Source: an uncultured Prevotellaceae bacterium (lineage in GTDB: Bacteria; Bacteroidota; Bacteroidia; Bacteroidales; Muribaculaceae). From it: DNA of 5,535 nucleotides. Location of the stretch: positions 1 to 5,535 of the forward strand of contig CAMYCE010000122.1 of assembly GCA_947254205.1 (NCBI GenBank). Direction: 5' to 3'. Below the pieces are notes generated by a model, which saw only the letters and a program-made list of their open reading frames with translations, did not search any database and had not been told where the DNA came from. Position numbers and translations under genes: made by a program. Positions 1 through 5,535 of the stretch are shown one piece after another (position 1 is the first letter of the stretch; each line of letters opens with the position of its first letter).

Positions 1-177
1 CACCGCCTTACCCAGGGCAACGTTTCAGGGGCAGGAAAATTGCATGATGATGAATTGACCGATCCTTTGGGCTCTCCTTGCCCTATTTTTAACCGAGATG
101 GGAAAGTAGTAAAACCCACCTTTGTCATGGGTGCACCTGCTATCTTCTATCAGGAATCAGAAGATACGGAGAAGTAG
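1..177 (+). CDS. C-terminal end of an unrecognised protein (5' end outside window)
   Basis: This is the only plus-strand frame open from the window edge; the other two hit stops within about 60 bases. It gives 58 residues and ends in TAG at 175-177. The visible tail contains GAGKLHDDELTDPLGSPCP, a stretch reading PIFNRDGKVVKPTF, and an acidic end (ESEDTEK). I see no membrane segment or catalytic motif and do not recognise the family. The text is somewhat richer in A/T-ending codons (GAT, TTG, AAA) than the genes to the right, though 58 codons is too few to argue for transfer. A strong hairpin terminator follows 25 bases after the stop, which supports this being a real gene end. Its last 28 bases overlap the 3' end of the convergent U32 gene. 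Confidence 0.6.
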   Translation, partial: HRLTQGNVSGAGKLHDDELTDPLGSPCPIFNRDGKVVKPTFVMGAPAIFYQESEDTEK

Positions 178-1523
178 ACCGAAACAGGACTTTTATTTTT
201 TAGGCCCGGTGGTTGCTTAGCAAGCATCGGGTCATTTTTATTGTGGTCAGAGAAATGTTTAATTTTTATTTTTTTTGCGATTTCGGTTTCTCGCCACAGG
301 AAGAGTTTGTCGCTGGGGCGTATTTTGGTTTCGGTCTTGATGGAGAAGTGTTCTCCTTTCACGGTTTTCTCAACGGGCTTGAGGTCAACCCTGATTTCCT
401 CCACCTGCATCATCACTGCGCCAGTTGTGGGGCCCGTGATCACGACATTGTCGCCCACATGCAACTCGCCTGCCTCCATGAGAAACTCCGCCACTCCAAG
501 TTTGGAAAAGTAGCGCACACCCTTGGCGGCATATTGCTTGACATGAGTGGCACTGGAGCCATATTTTGAGGTCCACTCGCCCAATCGCTGGCCCAAGTAG
601 TAGCCGTTCCAAAAGCCACGGTTAAACACTGTGGCAAGTCGCTCGTTCCACTGCTCGATTTTTTCCTCGCTATAGCTACCATCGACAATGGCACCTATCG
701 CCTCGTTGTAGCAGCTCACCACCGTGCGCACATACTCGGCACCGCGTGCCCTGCCCTCAATCTTGAAAACTCGCACTCCGGCATCAATCATCTTGTTGAT
801 GAAGTGAATGGTTTTCAAGTCTTTGGGGCTCATGATATATTGGTTTTCGATAGCCAACTCCTCGCCTGTGTCGCGGTCGGTGACTTGATAGCCGCGACGG
901 CATATTTGGCGACAAGCCCCTCGATTGGCACTCGCCCCGGTCTCGTGCAGGCTCAAGTAGCACTTGCCACTCACCGCCATGCACAAGGCACCGTGGCAAA
1001 ACATCTCGATGCGCACCAGCTCGCCATGAGGGCCACGCACGTTGCCTGCCACAATACTGTCGTGAATGCGCTTCACTTGGTCGAGATTGAGCTCGCGCGC
1101 CAGCACCATCACGTCGGCCCACTGGCTATAGTAGCGCATCGCCTCGCTATTGCTCACATTGACTTGAGTGGAAATGTGCACCTCCACTCCAATGCTGCGT
1201 GCATAGGTGATAGAGGCCATGTCGCTGGCAATGATGGCGGTGACGCCGGCCTTCTTGGCGGCATCAACAATTTGGTGCATGTAGTCAATGTCTTCGTCAT
1301 ACACGATGGTATTGACTGTGAGATAGCTTTTCATGCCGTGCTCATGGCACCACGAGGCAATGGCCTTGAGGTCGTCGAGAGTGAAATTCACGCTCGACTT
1401 GCTGCGCATGTTAAGCCCCTCAATGCCAAAATAGATGGCATCGGCTCCGCCTTGATGGGCGGCTATCAACGACTCCCACGAACCCACGGGAGCCATAATT
1501 TCAAAATCTTTCCTGTTCATCAT
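150..1523 (-). CDS. U32-family protein, TrhP/YegQ-like (probable tRNA hydroxylation)
   Basis: This 457-residue protein belongs to the U32 family, once called peptidases. E. coli members TrhP (YegQ, 5-hydroxyuridine in tRNA) and RlhA (23S rRNA C2501) are RNA hydroxylation factors that need prephenate and iron-sulfur assembly. The N-terminus has the family opening EIMAPVGSWESLIAA (8-22) and GADAIYFG (27-34). The U32 signature is clear at 173-191, including HGALC and SGKC. Cysteines 181, 188, 204 and 208 (spacing 6, 15, 3) fit the conserved four-cysteine set expected to hold an Fe-S cluster. KIEGRAR (254-260) is also typical. Length is near YegQ (about 450), but here the recognisable core seems to end near KIRPSDKLF (400-408). 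The last ~45 residues are basic, low in recognisable motifs, and read through the opposite gene's terminator. The start is ATG at 1523; a second ATG follows immediately, so Met2 is equally possible. A -7 box lies 13 bases upstream. The TrhP-type role rests on length and family; substrate specificity is not proven. Confidence 0.9.
   Translation of the reverse strand: MMNRKDFEIMAPVGSWESLIAAHQGGADAIYFGIEGLNMRSKSSVNFTLDDLKAIASWCHEHGMKSYLTVNTIVYDEDIDYMHQIVDAAKKAGVTAIIASDMASITYARSIGVEVHISTQVNVSNSEAMRYYSQWADVMVLARELNLDQVKRIHDSIVAGNVRGPHGELVRIEMFCHGALCMAVSGKCYLSLHETGASANRGACRQICRRGYQVTDRDTGEELAIENQYIMSPKDLKTIHFINKMIDAGVRVFKIEGRARGAEYVRTVVSCYNEAIGAIVDGSYSEEKIEQWNERLATVFNRGFWNGYYLGQRLGEWTSKYGSSATHVKQYAAKGVRYFSKLGVAEFLMEAGELHVGDNVVITGPTTGAVMMQVEEIRVDLKPVEKTVKGEHFSIKTETKIRPSDKLFLWRETEIAKKIKIKHFSDHNKNDPMLAKQPPGLKNKSPVSVYFSVSSDS
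203..239 (+). terminator. Rho-independent terminator of the left-edge gene
   Basis: A hairpin pairs 203-211 with 225-233: seven Watson-Crick pairs plus two G-T wobbles. A single G-G mismatch (212/224) follows, then four further pairs (213-216 with 220-223) closing a TTA loop at 217-219. The run TTTTT at 235-239 follows on the plus strand. On the minus strand the hairpin is followed by an A-rich stretch, so it should stop only plus-strand transcripts. It lies inside the reading frame of the convergent U32 gene, whose mRNA would carry the complementary hairpin within its coding sequence. Confidence 0.75.
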
Positions 1524-1536
1524 AGTTGTGTGACTG

Positions 1537-1544
1537 CAAAGGTA
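1537..1544 (-). promoter_or_regulatory. Bacteroidetes-type -7 box for the U32 gene
   Basis: Read on the minus strand this is TACCTTTG, a full match to the Bacteroidetes -7 consensus TAnnTTTG. It ends 13 bases before the U32 start codon, so transcription would begin only about 10 bases upstream of the ATG and the leader would be very short. I see no TTTG near the expected -33 position on this strand, so the promoter may be weak or need an activator. Confidence 0.6.
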
Positions 1545-1580
1545 GCAAAAAGATAGCAGAGCTTTGGCTAAGATAGCAGA
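1538..1580 (-). repeat. Three phased TGCTAyCT repeats, each resembling a -7 box
   Basis: On the minus strand, TGCTA followed by CCTTTG, TCTTTT and TCTTAG occurs three times (about 1546-1537, 1557-1548, 1577-1568). On the plus strand two copies are the identical decamer AGATAGCAGA at 1551-1560 and 1571-1580; the third is the diverged GGTAGCAAAA at 1541-1550. Offsets are 10 and 20 bases, so all three would face the same side of the helix. The first matches TAnnTTTG in 8 of 8 positions and the other two in 7 of 8. They may be binding sites for a regulator or decayed or alternative -7 boxes. Confidence 0.5.
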
Positions 1581-1595
1581 ATTATGCTATATTTG
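1563..1595 (+). promoter_or_regulatory. Promoter of the namZ-symporter-WYL unit
   Basis: TTTG at 1563-1566 and TATATTTG at 1588-1595 are separated by 21 bases, matching the Bacteroidetes vegetative promoter layout (TTTG near -33, TAnnTTTG near -7). Transcription would start near 1600, leaving a leader of about 50 bases before the ATG at 1652. No comparable pair is seen before the symporter or WYL genes, so this is the likely single promoter for all three. The 18-bp near-palindrome at 1573-1590 sits between the two boxes and covers the first three bases of the -7 box. Confidence 0.65.
1573..1590. promoter_or_regulatory. Near-palindromic candidate operator ATAGCA-N6-TGCTAT
   Basis: The 18 bases read ATAGCAGAATTATGCTAT. 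They are symmetric at 16 of 18 positions: 6-bp arms plus a central AATT, with only 1579/1584 unpaired. The site lies in the spacer of the plus-strand promoter and overlaps its -7 box, which is a position where a bound dimer would block RNA polymerase. The left arm is also part of one of the TGCTAyCT repeats. A binding protein is not identified; the WYL regulator encoded in the same unit is the nearest candidate. In an AT-rich intergenic stretch some symmetry arises by chance, but 16/18 in this position is notable. Confidence 0.45.
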
Positions 1596-1651
1596 CAACG
1601 AGAATAAGGCTACAACACCGGGCCTGCGAAACCTCAATGCACTCACACTAA

Positions 1652-2941
1652 ATGAACGTAAAACAAAACATGAGACTTTTGAAACCCCTGTGGCTCTTGA
1701 TAGCATGCACTGCCGGCATTGCGCTTGAAGCCAGTTGCAGTTCACAGTCGGCAAAACCAACCACGGCACAACCCAAGGCCCAACAGGCCTGCACACAGAC
1801 CCAAAACCGCAAAGCGAGTGAAACTGTGGTGGTGGGCGCTGCACGCACCAATCAATATGTGCCCCTGCTCAAGGGCAAGCGCATTGCCTTGTTGAGCAAC
1901 CAAACAGGCACGGTGGGCAACAAGCATGTGCTCGACATCATGCTCGACAAGGGGCTCAAGGTGACAACGATATTCTCGCCCGAGCATGGTTTTCGTGGCA
2001 AAGCCGATGCCGGCGAACACGTGAGTAGCAGCATCGACGAGAAAACCGGTCTGCCCATTGCATCGCTCTATGATGGCAAGTCGCCCTATCCCAGCAAGGA
2101 GGTGATGAGCCAGTTTGACGTGATTGTGATTGACTTGCAAGATGTGGGATTGCGCTACTACACCTACTATATCACGATGATCAACCTCATGAATGCCGCC
2201 TCTGTGCACGGCAAGCAGGTGGTGGTGCTCGACAGGCCCAACCCCAATGGCATGTATGTCGACGGCCCCATTCTCGACATGAAACTCAAGAGTGGTGTGG
2301 GCGGATTGCCCATTCCCACCGTGCACGGCATGACCATGGGCGAGCTGGCTCGCATGGCCAATGGCGAGGGGTGGCTCAATAGGGGCAAGCGAGTCGACCT
2401 CACCGTGATACCCTGCACCGGCTACACCCACAGCACGCGTTATCGCCTGCCCGTGGCCCCTTCGCCCAACCTGCCCAACATGTTGAGCATCTATCTCTAT
2501 CCGTCGATTTGCTACTTTGAGGGCACAACAGTGAGCCTTGGGCGTGGCACCGACATTCCTTTTCAATGCTACGGGCACCCCTGCATGACGGGGCGCAAGT
2601 TTCACTTCACCCCCACCAGCCGATTTGGAGCCAAAACGCCACCCCAGCAAGATGTGCTGTGCCATGGTGTGGACTTGAGCAAAATGAGCGAAGAAACTGC
2701 CATCAAAAATGGCATCGACTTGAGCTATGTGATCGATGCCTACAACAACCTCAAGCGCGAGGGTAAGCCCTTCTTGCTCAAGAGCGGTGAGCGCAATTTC
2801 TTCAATCTGCTCATGGGCAACACTCACGTTTATGAAATGATTGAACAAGGCAAAACTGCCGAGCAAATCAAAGCCACGTGGAAGGCCGATGTTGAAAAAT
2901 TCAAAAAGCAACGCCGGCCCTATCTGCTCTATCAAGAATAA
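1652..2941 (+). CDS. namZ: Exo-beta-N-acetylmuramidase lipoprotein (NamZ, GH171/DUF1343)
   Basis: This 429-residue protein belongs to DUF1343, the family of NamZ, which removes MurNAc from the non-reducing end of peptide-free peptidoglycan chains. Family blocks appear in order: LLSNQTG (80-86), FSPEHGFRG (108-116) with Glu111 a candidate catalytic residue, GLPIASLYDG (133-142), DLQDVGLRYYTY (161-172), VLDRPNPNG (192-200) with DGPIL (204-208), HGMTMGELA (225-233), PSPNLPNM (270-277), and FEGTTVSLGRGT (289-300) with PF at 303-304. The N-terminus is a lipoprotein signal: a hydrophobic stretch 11-25 ending LEASC, with Cys29 the likely lipidated residue. LIAC ending at Cys19 fits the lipobox pattern but leaves a very short core. 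A low-complexity Ser/Gln/Thr/Lys linker (30-57) follows. No acidic residues come directly after Cys29, so periplasmic rather than surface exposure is likely. Met7 (1670) would give a more standard signal peptide and is an alternative start. It is first in the unit, 49 bp before the symporter. Confidence 0.88.
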   Translation: MNVKQNMRLLKPLWLLIACTAGIALEASCSSQSAKPTTAQPKAQQACTQTQNRKASETVVVGAARTNQYVPLLKGKRIALLSNQTGTVGNKHVLDIMLDKGLKVTTIFSPEHGFRGKADAGEHVSSSIDEKTGLPIASLYDGKSPYPSKEVMSQFDVIVIDLQDVGLRYYTYYITMINLMNAASVHGKQVVVLDRPNPNGMYVDGPILDMKLKSGVGGLPIPTVHGMTMGELARMANGEGWLNRGKRVDLTVIPCTGYTHSTRYRLPVAPSPNLPNMLSIYLYPSICYFEGTTVSLGRGTDIPFQCYGHPCMTGRKFHFTPTSRFGAKTPPQQDVLCHGVDLSKMSEETAIKNGIDLSYVIDAYNNLKREGKPFLLKSGERNFFNLLMGNTHVYEMIEQGKTAEQIKATWKADVEKFKKQRRPYLLYQE

Positions 2942-2990
2942 AACTACTCACAACACAGCAATTTAACAACAAAAAAACATTACACCCAAC

Positions 2991-4451
2991 ATGCAAACCC
3001 CTTGGATTGTACTCGCCACCATTGTTGGCTACTTTATCGTTCTATTTCTCGTGTCGTGGCTTGCCTCGCGCAAGAGCGATGCCCAAACTGCCCTCACAGG
3101 TGGGCATCAAGCCCCATGGTTTATTGTGGCAATTGCCATGATAGGCGCGCCCATTTCGGGCGTCACCTTCATCTCTGTGCCGGGTATGGTGCTGGCATCG
3201 CAATATGGCTACATGCAGATGGTGCTGGGCTTTGCAGTGGGCTACTTTGCCATTGCCTACCTGCTCATGCCCCTATTTTTCAAGCGCAACTTGGTGTCGA
3301 TTTATGGCTACCTCGATGAGCGATTTGGAGCCAAGACTCACAAGACGGGGGCATGGTTTTTCTTCATCAGCAAGATGCTGGGCGCCGCCGTGCGCTTTTT
3401 GGTGGTGTGCCTGTCGTTGCAACTACTGGTGTTTGACCCGCTCAACATTCCCTTTATTGTGAACATCATTGTCACGATTGCCCTCATCTTCCTCTACACG
3501 CTGCAAGGGGGAGTGAAAACCGTGATTTGGACCGACACGCTCAAGAGCCTGTGCCTCATTCTCTCGGTGGTGTTGTGCATCGTGATGGTCGCAGAAAGTT
3601 TGGGCGAAGGCAGCCTGCTCGATAAAATAACCCAAAGTGGCACCACACGTGTGTTTTTCTTTGACAACGCCAGCGAAGGCTCCTATTTTTGGAAACAATT
3701 TCTTGCCGGCATTTTCATGGTGATTGCCATGACGGGGCTTGACCAAGACCTCATGCAACGCACCCTTGCGAGCAAAAACGTGAAAGAGTCGAAAAAAGGT
3801 CTCATCGTGAGTGGCATCACACAGATGTTTGTCGTGTTCCTGTTTCTCGTGCTGGGCACCCTGCTGGTGCTCTACACGCGCAGCCACGGCATCGACACGC
3901 CCGAGAAGGCCGACACCCTGTTTAGCCTCGTGGCATGGCACAGCGACATGCCTGTGGTGGTGGGCATCTTATTTGTGCTGGGCTTTGTGTCGGCAGGCTA
4001 CTCGGCAGCCGGCTCAGCTCTCACAGCCCTCACCACCTCGTTCACCGTCGATATACTCGAAAGCAACAAGAAGCAAAACGAGCAACAGTTGGGCAAAACG
4101 CGCAAAGTGGTGCATGTGACAATGGCTGTGATCATGGGGGCCATTATTTTTGCTTTCTACCTGCTCAACAACGACAGTGCCATCAAGCTCGTTTATGCCT
4201 TGGCGAGCTACACCTATGGCCCCATTTTGGGGCTCTTCGCCTTTGGCATGTTCACTCACTTGCACGTGCGCGACCGCTGGGTGCCTCTCGTGTGCATTCT
4301 TGCCCCCGTGCTCAGTTGGGGGCTGCAATATGCCATGAAGCAATATTGCAACTATGAAATAGGGTTTGAACTGCTGCTCTACAACGCAGCCTTCACCATT
4401 GTGGGCTTGCTTTGCCTGCTCAAGAAACAAAATCATGCAATAAATCAATAG
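2991..4451 (+). CDS. Sodium:solute symporter (SSS family), probable MurNAc/sugar uptake
   Basis: This 486-residue inner-membrane protein has about 13 hydrophobic segments (roughly 5-25, 43-70, 75-97, 121-147, 153-172, 183-203, 233-255, 271-296, 321-345, 374-391, 398-422, 428-448, 459-477), as expected for the SSS family with its LeuT-like fold. Supporting motifs are GAPISGVTF (52-60) in the broken early helix, YLDERFG (107-113), LQGGVKTVIWTD (171-182) and GLDQDLMQR (249-257). The helix ending SALTALTTSFTVDIL (342-356) has the Ser/Thr pattern that in vSGLT forms part of the Na2 site; Thr348/Thr349 are the likely equivalents. SSS members take up sugars, amino acids, sialic acid and others, so sequence alone does not fix the substrate. 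Position directly after NamZ suggests MurNAc or an anhydro/amino-sugar product. Tannerella forsythia has a MurNAc transporter called MurT that works with a sugar kinase; I cannot confirm orthology. The leader 2942-2990 is A-rich with no clear Shine-Dalgarno. Confidence 0.9.
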   Translation: MQTPWIVLATIVGYFIVLFLVSWLASRKSDAQTALTGGHQAPWFIVAIAMIGAPISGVTFISVPGMVLASQYGYMQMVLGFAVGYFAIAYLLMPLFFKRNLVSIYGYLDERFGAKTHKTGAWFFFISKMLGAAVRFLVVCLSLQLLVFDPLNIPFIVNIIVTIALIFLYTLQGGVKTVIWTDTLKSLCLILSVVLCIVMVAESLGEGSLLDKITQSGTTRVFFFDNASEGSYFWKQFLAGIFMVIAMTGLDQDLMQRTLASKNVKESKKGLIVSGITQMFVVFLFLVLGTLLVLYTRSHGIDTPEKADTLFSLVAWHSDMPVVVGILFVLGFVSAGYSAAGSALTALTTSFTVDILESNKKQNEQQLGKTRKVVHVTMAVIMGAIIFAFYLLNNDSAIKLVYALASYTYGPILGLFAFGMFTHLHVRDRWVPLVCILAPVLSWGLQYAMKQYCNYEIGFELLLYNAAFTIVGLLCLLKKQNHAINQ

Positions 4452-4455
4452 GCTC

Positions 4456-5355
4456 ATGGCACGCAATCACATCGCTATCTATGTGTGGATCGTCGACACC
4501 ATCGAACGTTTTGGCCACATCACCTTAAGTCAGCTCAATCGCCAATGGGAGCTTTCACCCTACAGCGACGGCAACCCGCTGGCACGACGCACATTCTTCA
4601 ACTATCGCAATGCCATTGAAGAGATTTTCAACATCAACATTCTGTGCAACCGCTCCACCTTTGAATACTACATCGACCACACCGAGAGCGAGTCGGAGTC
4701 GCGCCTGCAACACTGGTTGCTCGACTCAATGTCGCTCAGTGGCATGTTGAGCAACTCAAGCGATGTGTCGAGCCGCATTGTGCTCGAAAATGTGCCCTCG
4801 GCGCGAAAGCATCTGCCCGTGATTATTGATGCCATGCGCGAGAATCACCGCATTGCCTTCGACTACAAGTCACACAAGCGCGTGAATGCCACACAGGGCA
4901 TTGTGATAGAGCCTTATTTTGTGAAGATTTTCAAGCAACTGTGGTATGTGATAGGTTACAACGTGAAAGATAGCAAAATCAAGACCTACGCCCTCGACCG
5001 CATGAGCAACCTCACCCTCACCCCCCACACCTTTAAGATGCCCACCCACTTCGACCCCATCGATTTTTTCAAAGATTGCTTTGGCATCACCACCAATCAA
5101 GACGAGGCCAAAGAGGTGATACTGCGCGTGAGCACTACCCAAGCCAAATACATGAGAGCCTTGCCCCTGCACCCCTCCCAACAAGAGGAAGTTCACGACC
5201 AATACTCGATTTTCAGATACAAGATGCGCCTCACCTACGACCTCATGGAAGAACTTCTCTCACACGGTAGCAACATCGAGGTGCTCTCGCCCCCCGAGCT
5301 CAAACTCCAAATCATCACCCAACTCCAAGCCGCCCTCAACAACTACACCCAATAA
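4456..5355 (+). CDS. WYL-domain transcriptional regulator
   Basis: This 299-residue protein has the three-part layout of WYL regulators. Residues 1-73 form a winged helix-turn-helix: ITLSQLNRQW (22-31) and RRTFFNYRNAIEEIF (44-58), the latter the likely recognition helix. An acidic linker ESESES (77-82) follows. The WYL domain spans about 118-190, with EPYFVKIFKQLWYVIGYN (152-169) and YALDRMSNL (178-186). The name triplet here is W163-Y164-V165, a conservative variant. A C-terminal WCX-type region covers about 217-295, ending with a predicted helix at 279-296. WYL proteins bind nucleic acid or small effectors and act as repressors or activators. The start lies 4 bases after the symporter stop, so it is almost certainly co-transcribed and probably translationally coupled. 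By context it may sense a wall-derived metabolite or regulate its own unit, possibly through the palindrome at 1573-1590; this is inference. WYL regulators also serve in phage defence, but no defence gene is visible here. Confidence 0.88.
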   Translation: MARNHIAIYVWIVDTIERFGHITLSQLNRQWELSPYSDGNPLARRTFFNYRNAIEEIFNINILCNRSTFEYYIDHTESESESRLQHWLLDSMSLSGMLSNSSDVSSRIVLENVPSARKHLPVIIDAMRENHRIAFDYKSHKRVNATQGIVIEPYFVKIFKQLWYVIGYNVKDSKIKTYALDRMSNLTLTPHTFKMPTHFDPIDFFKDCFGITTNQDEAKEVILRVSTTQAKYMRALPLHPSQQEEVHDQYSIFRYKMRLTYDLMEELLSHGSNIEVLSPPELKLQIITQLQAALNNYTQ

Positions 5356-5390
5356 TCCTCCTCACCCTCAACGCTATAAGTCCCACTTCT

Positions 5391-5414
5391 TTCAAAGTGC
5401 AATTCAAAGTGCAA
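5391..5414. repeat. Perfect tandem duplication of TTCAAAGTGCAA
   Basis: Two identical 12-base copies sit head to tail at 5391-5402 and 5403-5414, starting 36 bases after the WYL stop codon. CACTT at 5384-5388 can pair with AAGTG at 5395-5399 (first copy) or the equivalent bases of the second copy, so alternative small hairpins could form. No function is known to me. It may be a small intergenic repeat of this lineage or a protein binding site. Confidence 0.7.
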
Positions 5415-5452
5415 ATATTGCTCTTTGGATTCTCTTGGTTGGCAATTTACCC

Positions 5453-5483
5453 CCAATCGGTCATTAGGTTTCTTTGTTTTTTA
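5453..5483 (+). terminator. Weak possible terminator of the three-gene unit
   Basis: CCAAT at 5453-5457 can pair with ATTAGG at 5463-5468, giving five pairs with one bulged A and a five-base loop. A T-rich tract (5469-5483, including six T in a row) follows. The stem is short and weak, and it lies about 100 bases past the WYL stop. It is the only terminator-like element I see downstream, but termination could also be Rho-dependent or beyond the window. Confidence 0.25.
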
Positions 5484-5535
5484 TTGTTGTCCGCTAAACA
5501 CAAGAAGTCGGTTTGAACCCATTGTTATTCAATAA

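Larger units (their letters stand above)
1588..5355 (+). other. Predicted three-gene transcription unit for peptidoglycan-sugar salvage
   Basis: One promoter (1563-1595), three same-strand genes with gaps of 49 and 4 bases, and no terminator-like hairpin in either gap indicate a single transcript. The products fit a short path: release of MurNAc in the periplasm, sodium-driven import, and transcriptional control. A MurNAc kinase and MurNAc-6-phosphate etherase (MurQ) are absent from the window and would have to be encoded elsewhere. Confidence 0.65.
5356..5535. other. Non-coding right end of the window
   Basis: No convincing gene is seen in these 180 bases. The plus strand has no ATG after 5461. 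On the minus strand one frame is open from the edge for 13 codons (reading LLNNNGFKPTSCV, stop at 5494-5496), which could be the tail of a gene entering from the right but is too short to support. The region holds the 12-bp tandem repeat, the weak hairpin with T-tract, and a small inverted repeat TTGAA (5513-5517) / TTCAA (5528-5532). Confidence 0.5.

Noticed and set aside
804..1556. A 250-codon plus-strand open frame opposite the U32 gene
   Set aside because: It is a composition shadow: His/Ala/Leu-rich with no motif. The minus strand carries the U32 signature and cysteine set.
1742..2935. A 397-codon open frame on the minus strand, almost the full length of namZ
   Set aside because: The translation is rich in His, Val, Gly and Ala with no family motifs, as expected from the reverse of a gene with strong third-position bias. 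The plus strand carries unmistakable DUF1343 blocks.
2942..2990. A possible separate promoter for the symporter
   Set aside because: The gap has no TAnnTTTG box and no TTTG at suitable spacing. It looks like an A-rich translation leader within one transcript.
3423..3941. A 172-codon minus-strand open frame inside the symporter gene
   Set aside because: It is His/Glu/Gln-rich antisense text of membrane-helix codons, with no recognisable domain and no promoter.
5384..5414. The tandem repeat as the start of a CRISPR array or as a terminator
   Set aside because: There are only two 12-base units with no spacer between them, and no T-tract follows directly, so neither reading fits.
5481..5522. 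A 13-codon minus-strand ORF (MGSNRLLVFSGQQ) near the right edge
   Set aside because: It is too short, preceded in frame by a stop, and has no supporting signal. A neighbouring frame open from the edge to 5494 could be a gene tail but has only 13 codons.

Overview
The window looks like a chromosomal segment from a member of the Bacteroidales, perhaps a Muribaculaceae- or Prevotella-like gut bacterium. Three things suggest this. The promoters match the Bacteroidetes TAnnTTTG -7 box. Starts are preceded by A-rich leaders without a clear Shine-Dalgarno. The proteins themselves (short U32 protein, DUF1343 lipoprotein, sodium:solute symporter, WYL regulator) resemble Bacteroidales versions. Genus-level placement is inference only.

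Layout from left to right. Positions 1-177 hold the last 58 codons of an unrecognised plus-strand gene, closed by a strong hairpin terminator at 203-239. A minus-strand gene (150-1523) encodes a U32-family protein of the TrhP/YegQ tRNA-hydroxylation type. Its C-terminus runs through that terminator and overlaps the end of the neighbouring gene. The 128-bp region 1524-1651 is a compact divergent control region. It has a -7 box on each strand, three helically phased TGCTAyCT repeats, and an 18-bp near-palindrome (16/18 symmetric) that ends inside the plus-strand -7 box. To its right lies a plus-strand three-gene unit: a GH171/DUF1343 exo-N-acetylmuramidase lipoprotein (NamZ, 1652-2941), a sodium:solute symporter (2991-4451), and a WYL-domain transcription regulator (4456-5355). 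The spacings are 49 bp and 4 bp, with no internal promoter or terminator seen. The final 180 bp are non-coding and carry a perfect tandem 12-bp repeat plus a weak possible terminator.

Working model (inference). The lipoprotein releases N-acetylmuramic acid (MurNAc) from the non-reducing ends of peptidoglycan fragments in the periplasm. The symporter brings the sugar across the inner membrane. The co-transcribed WYL protein adjusts expression of the unit, possibly by binding the palindrome over the promoter. The cytoplasmic steps (a sugar kinase and MurQ etherase) are not in this window. The WYL-regulated wall-sugar scavenging unit with its candidate operator is the most interesting hypothesis here. 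The individual families are known.
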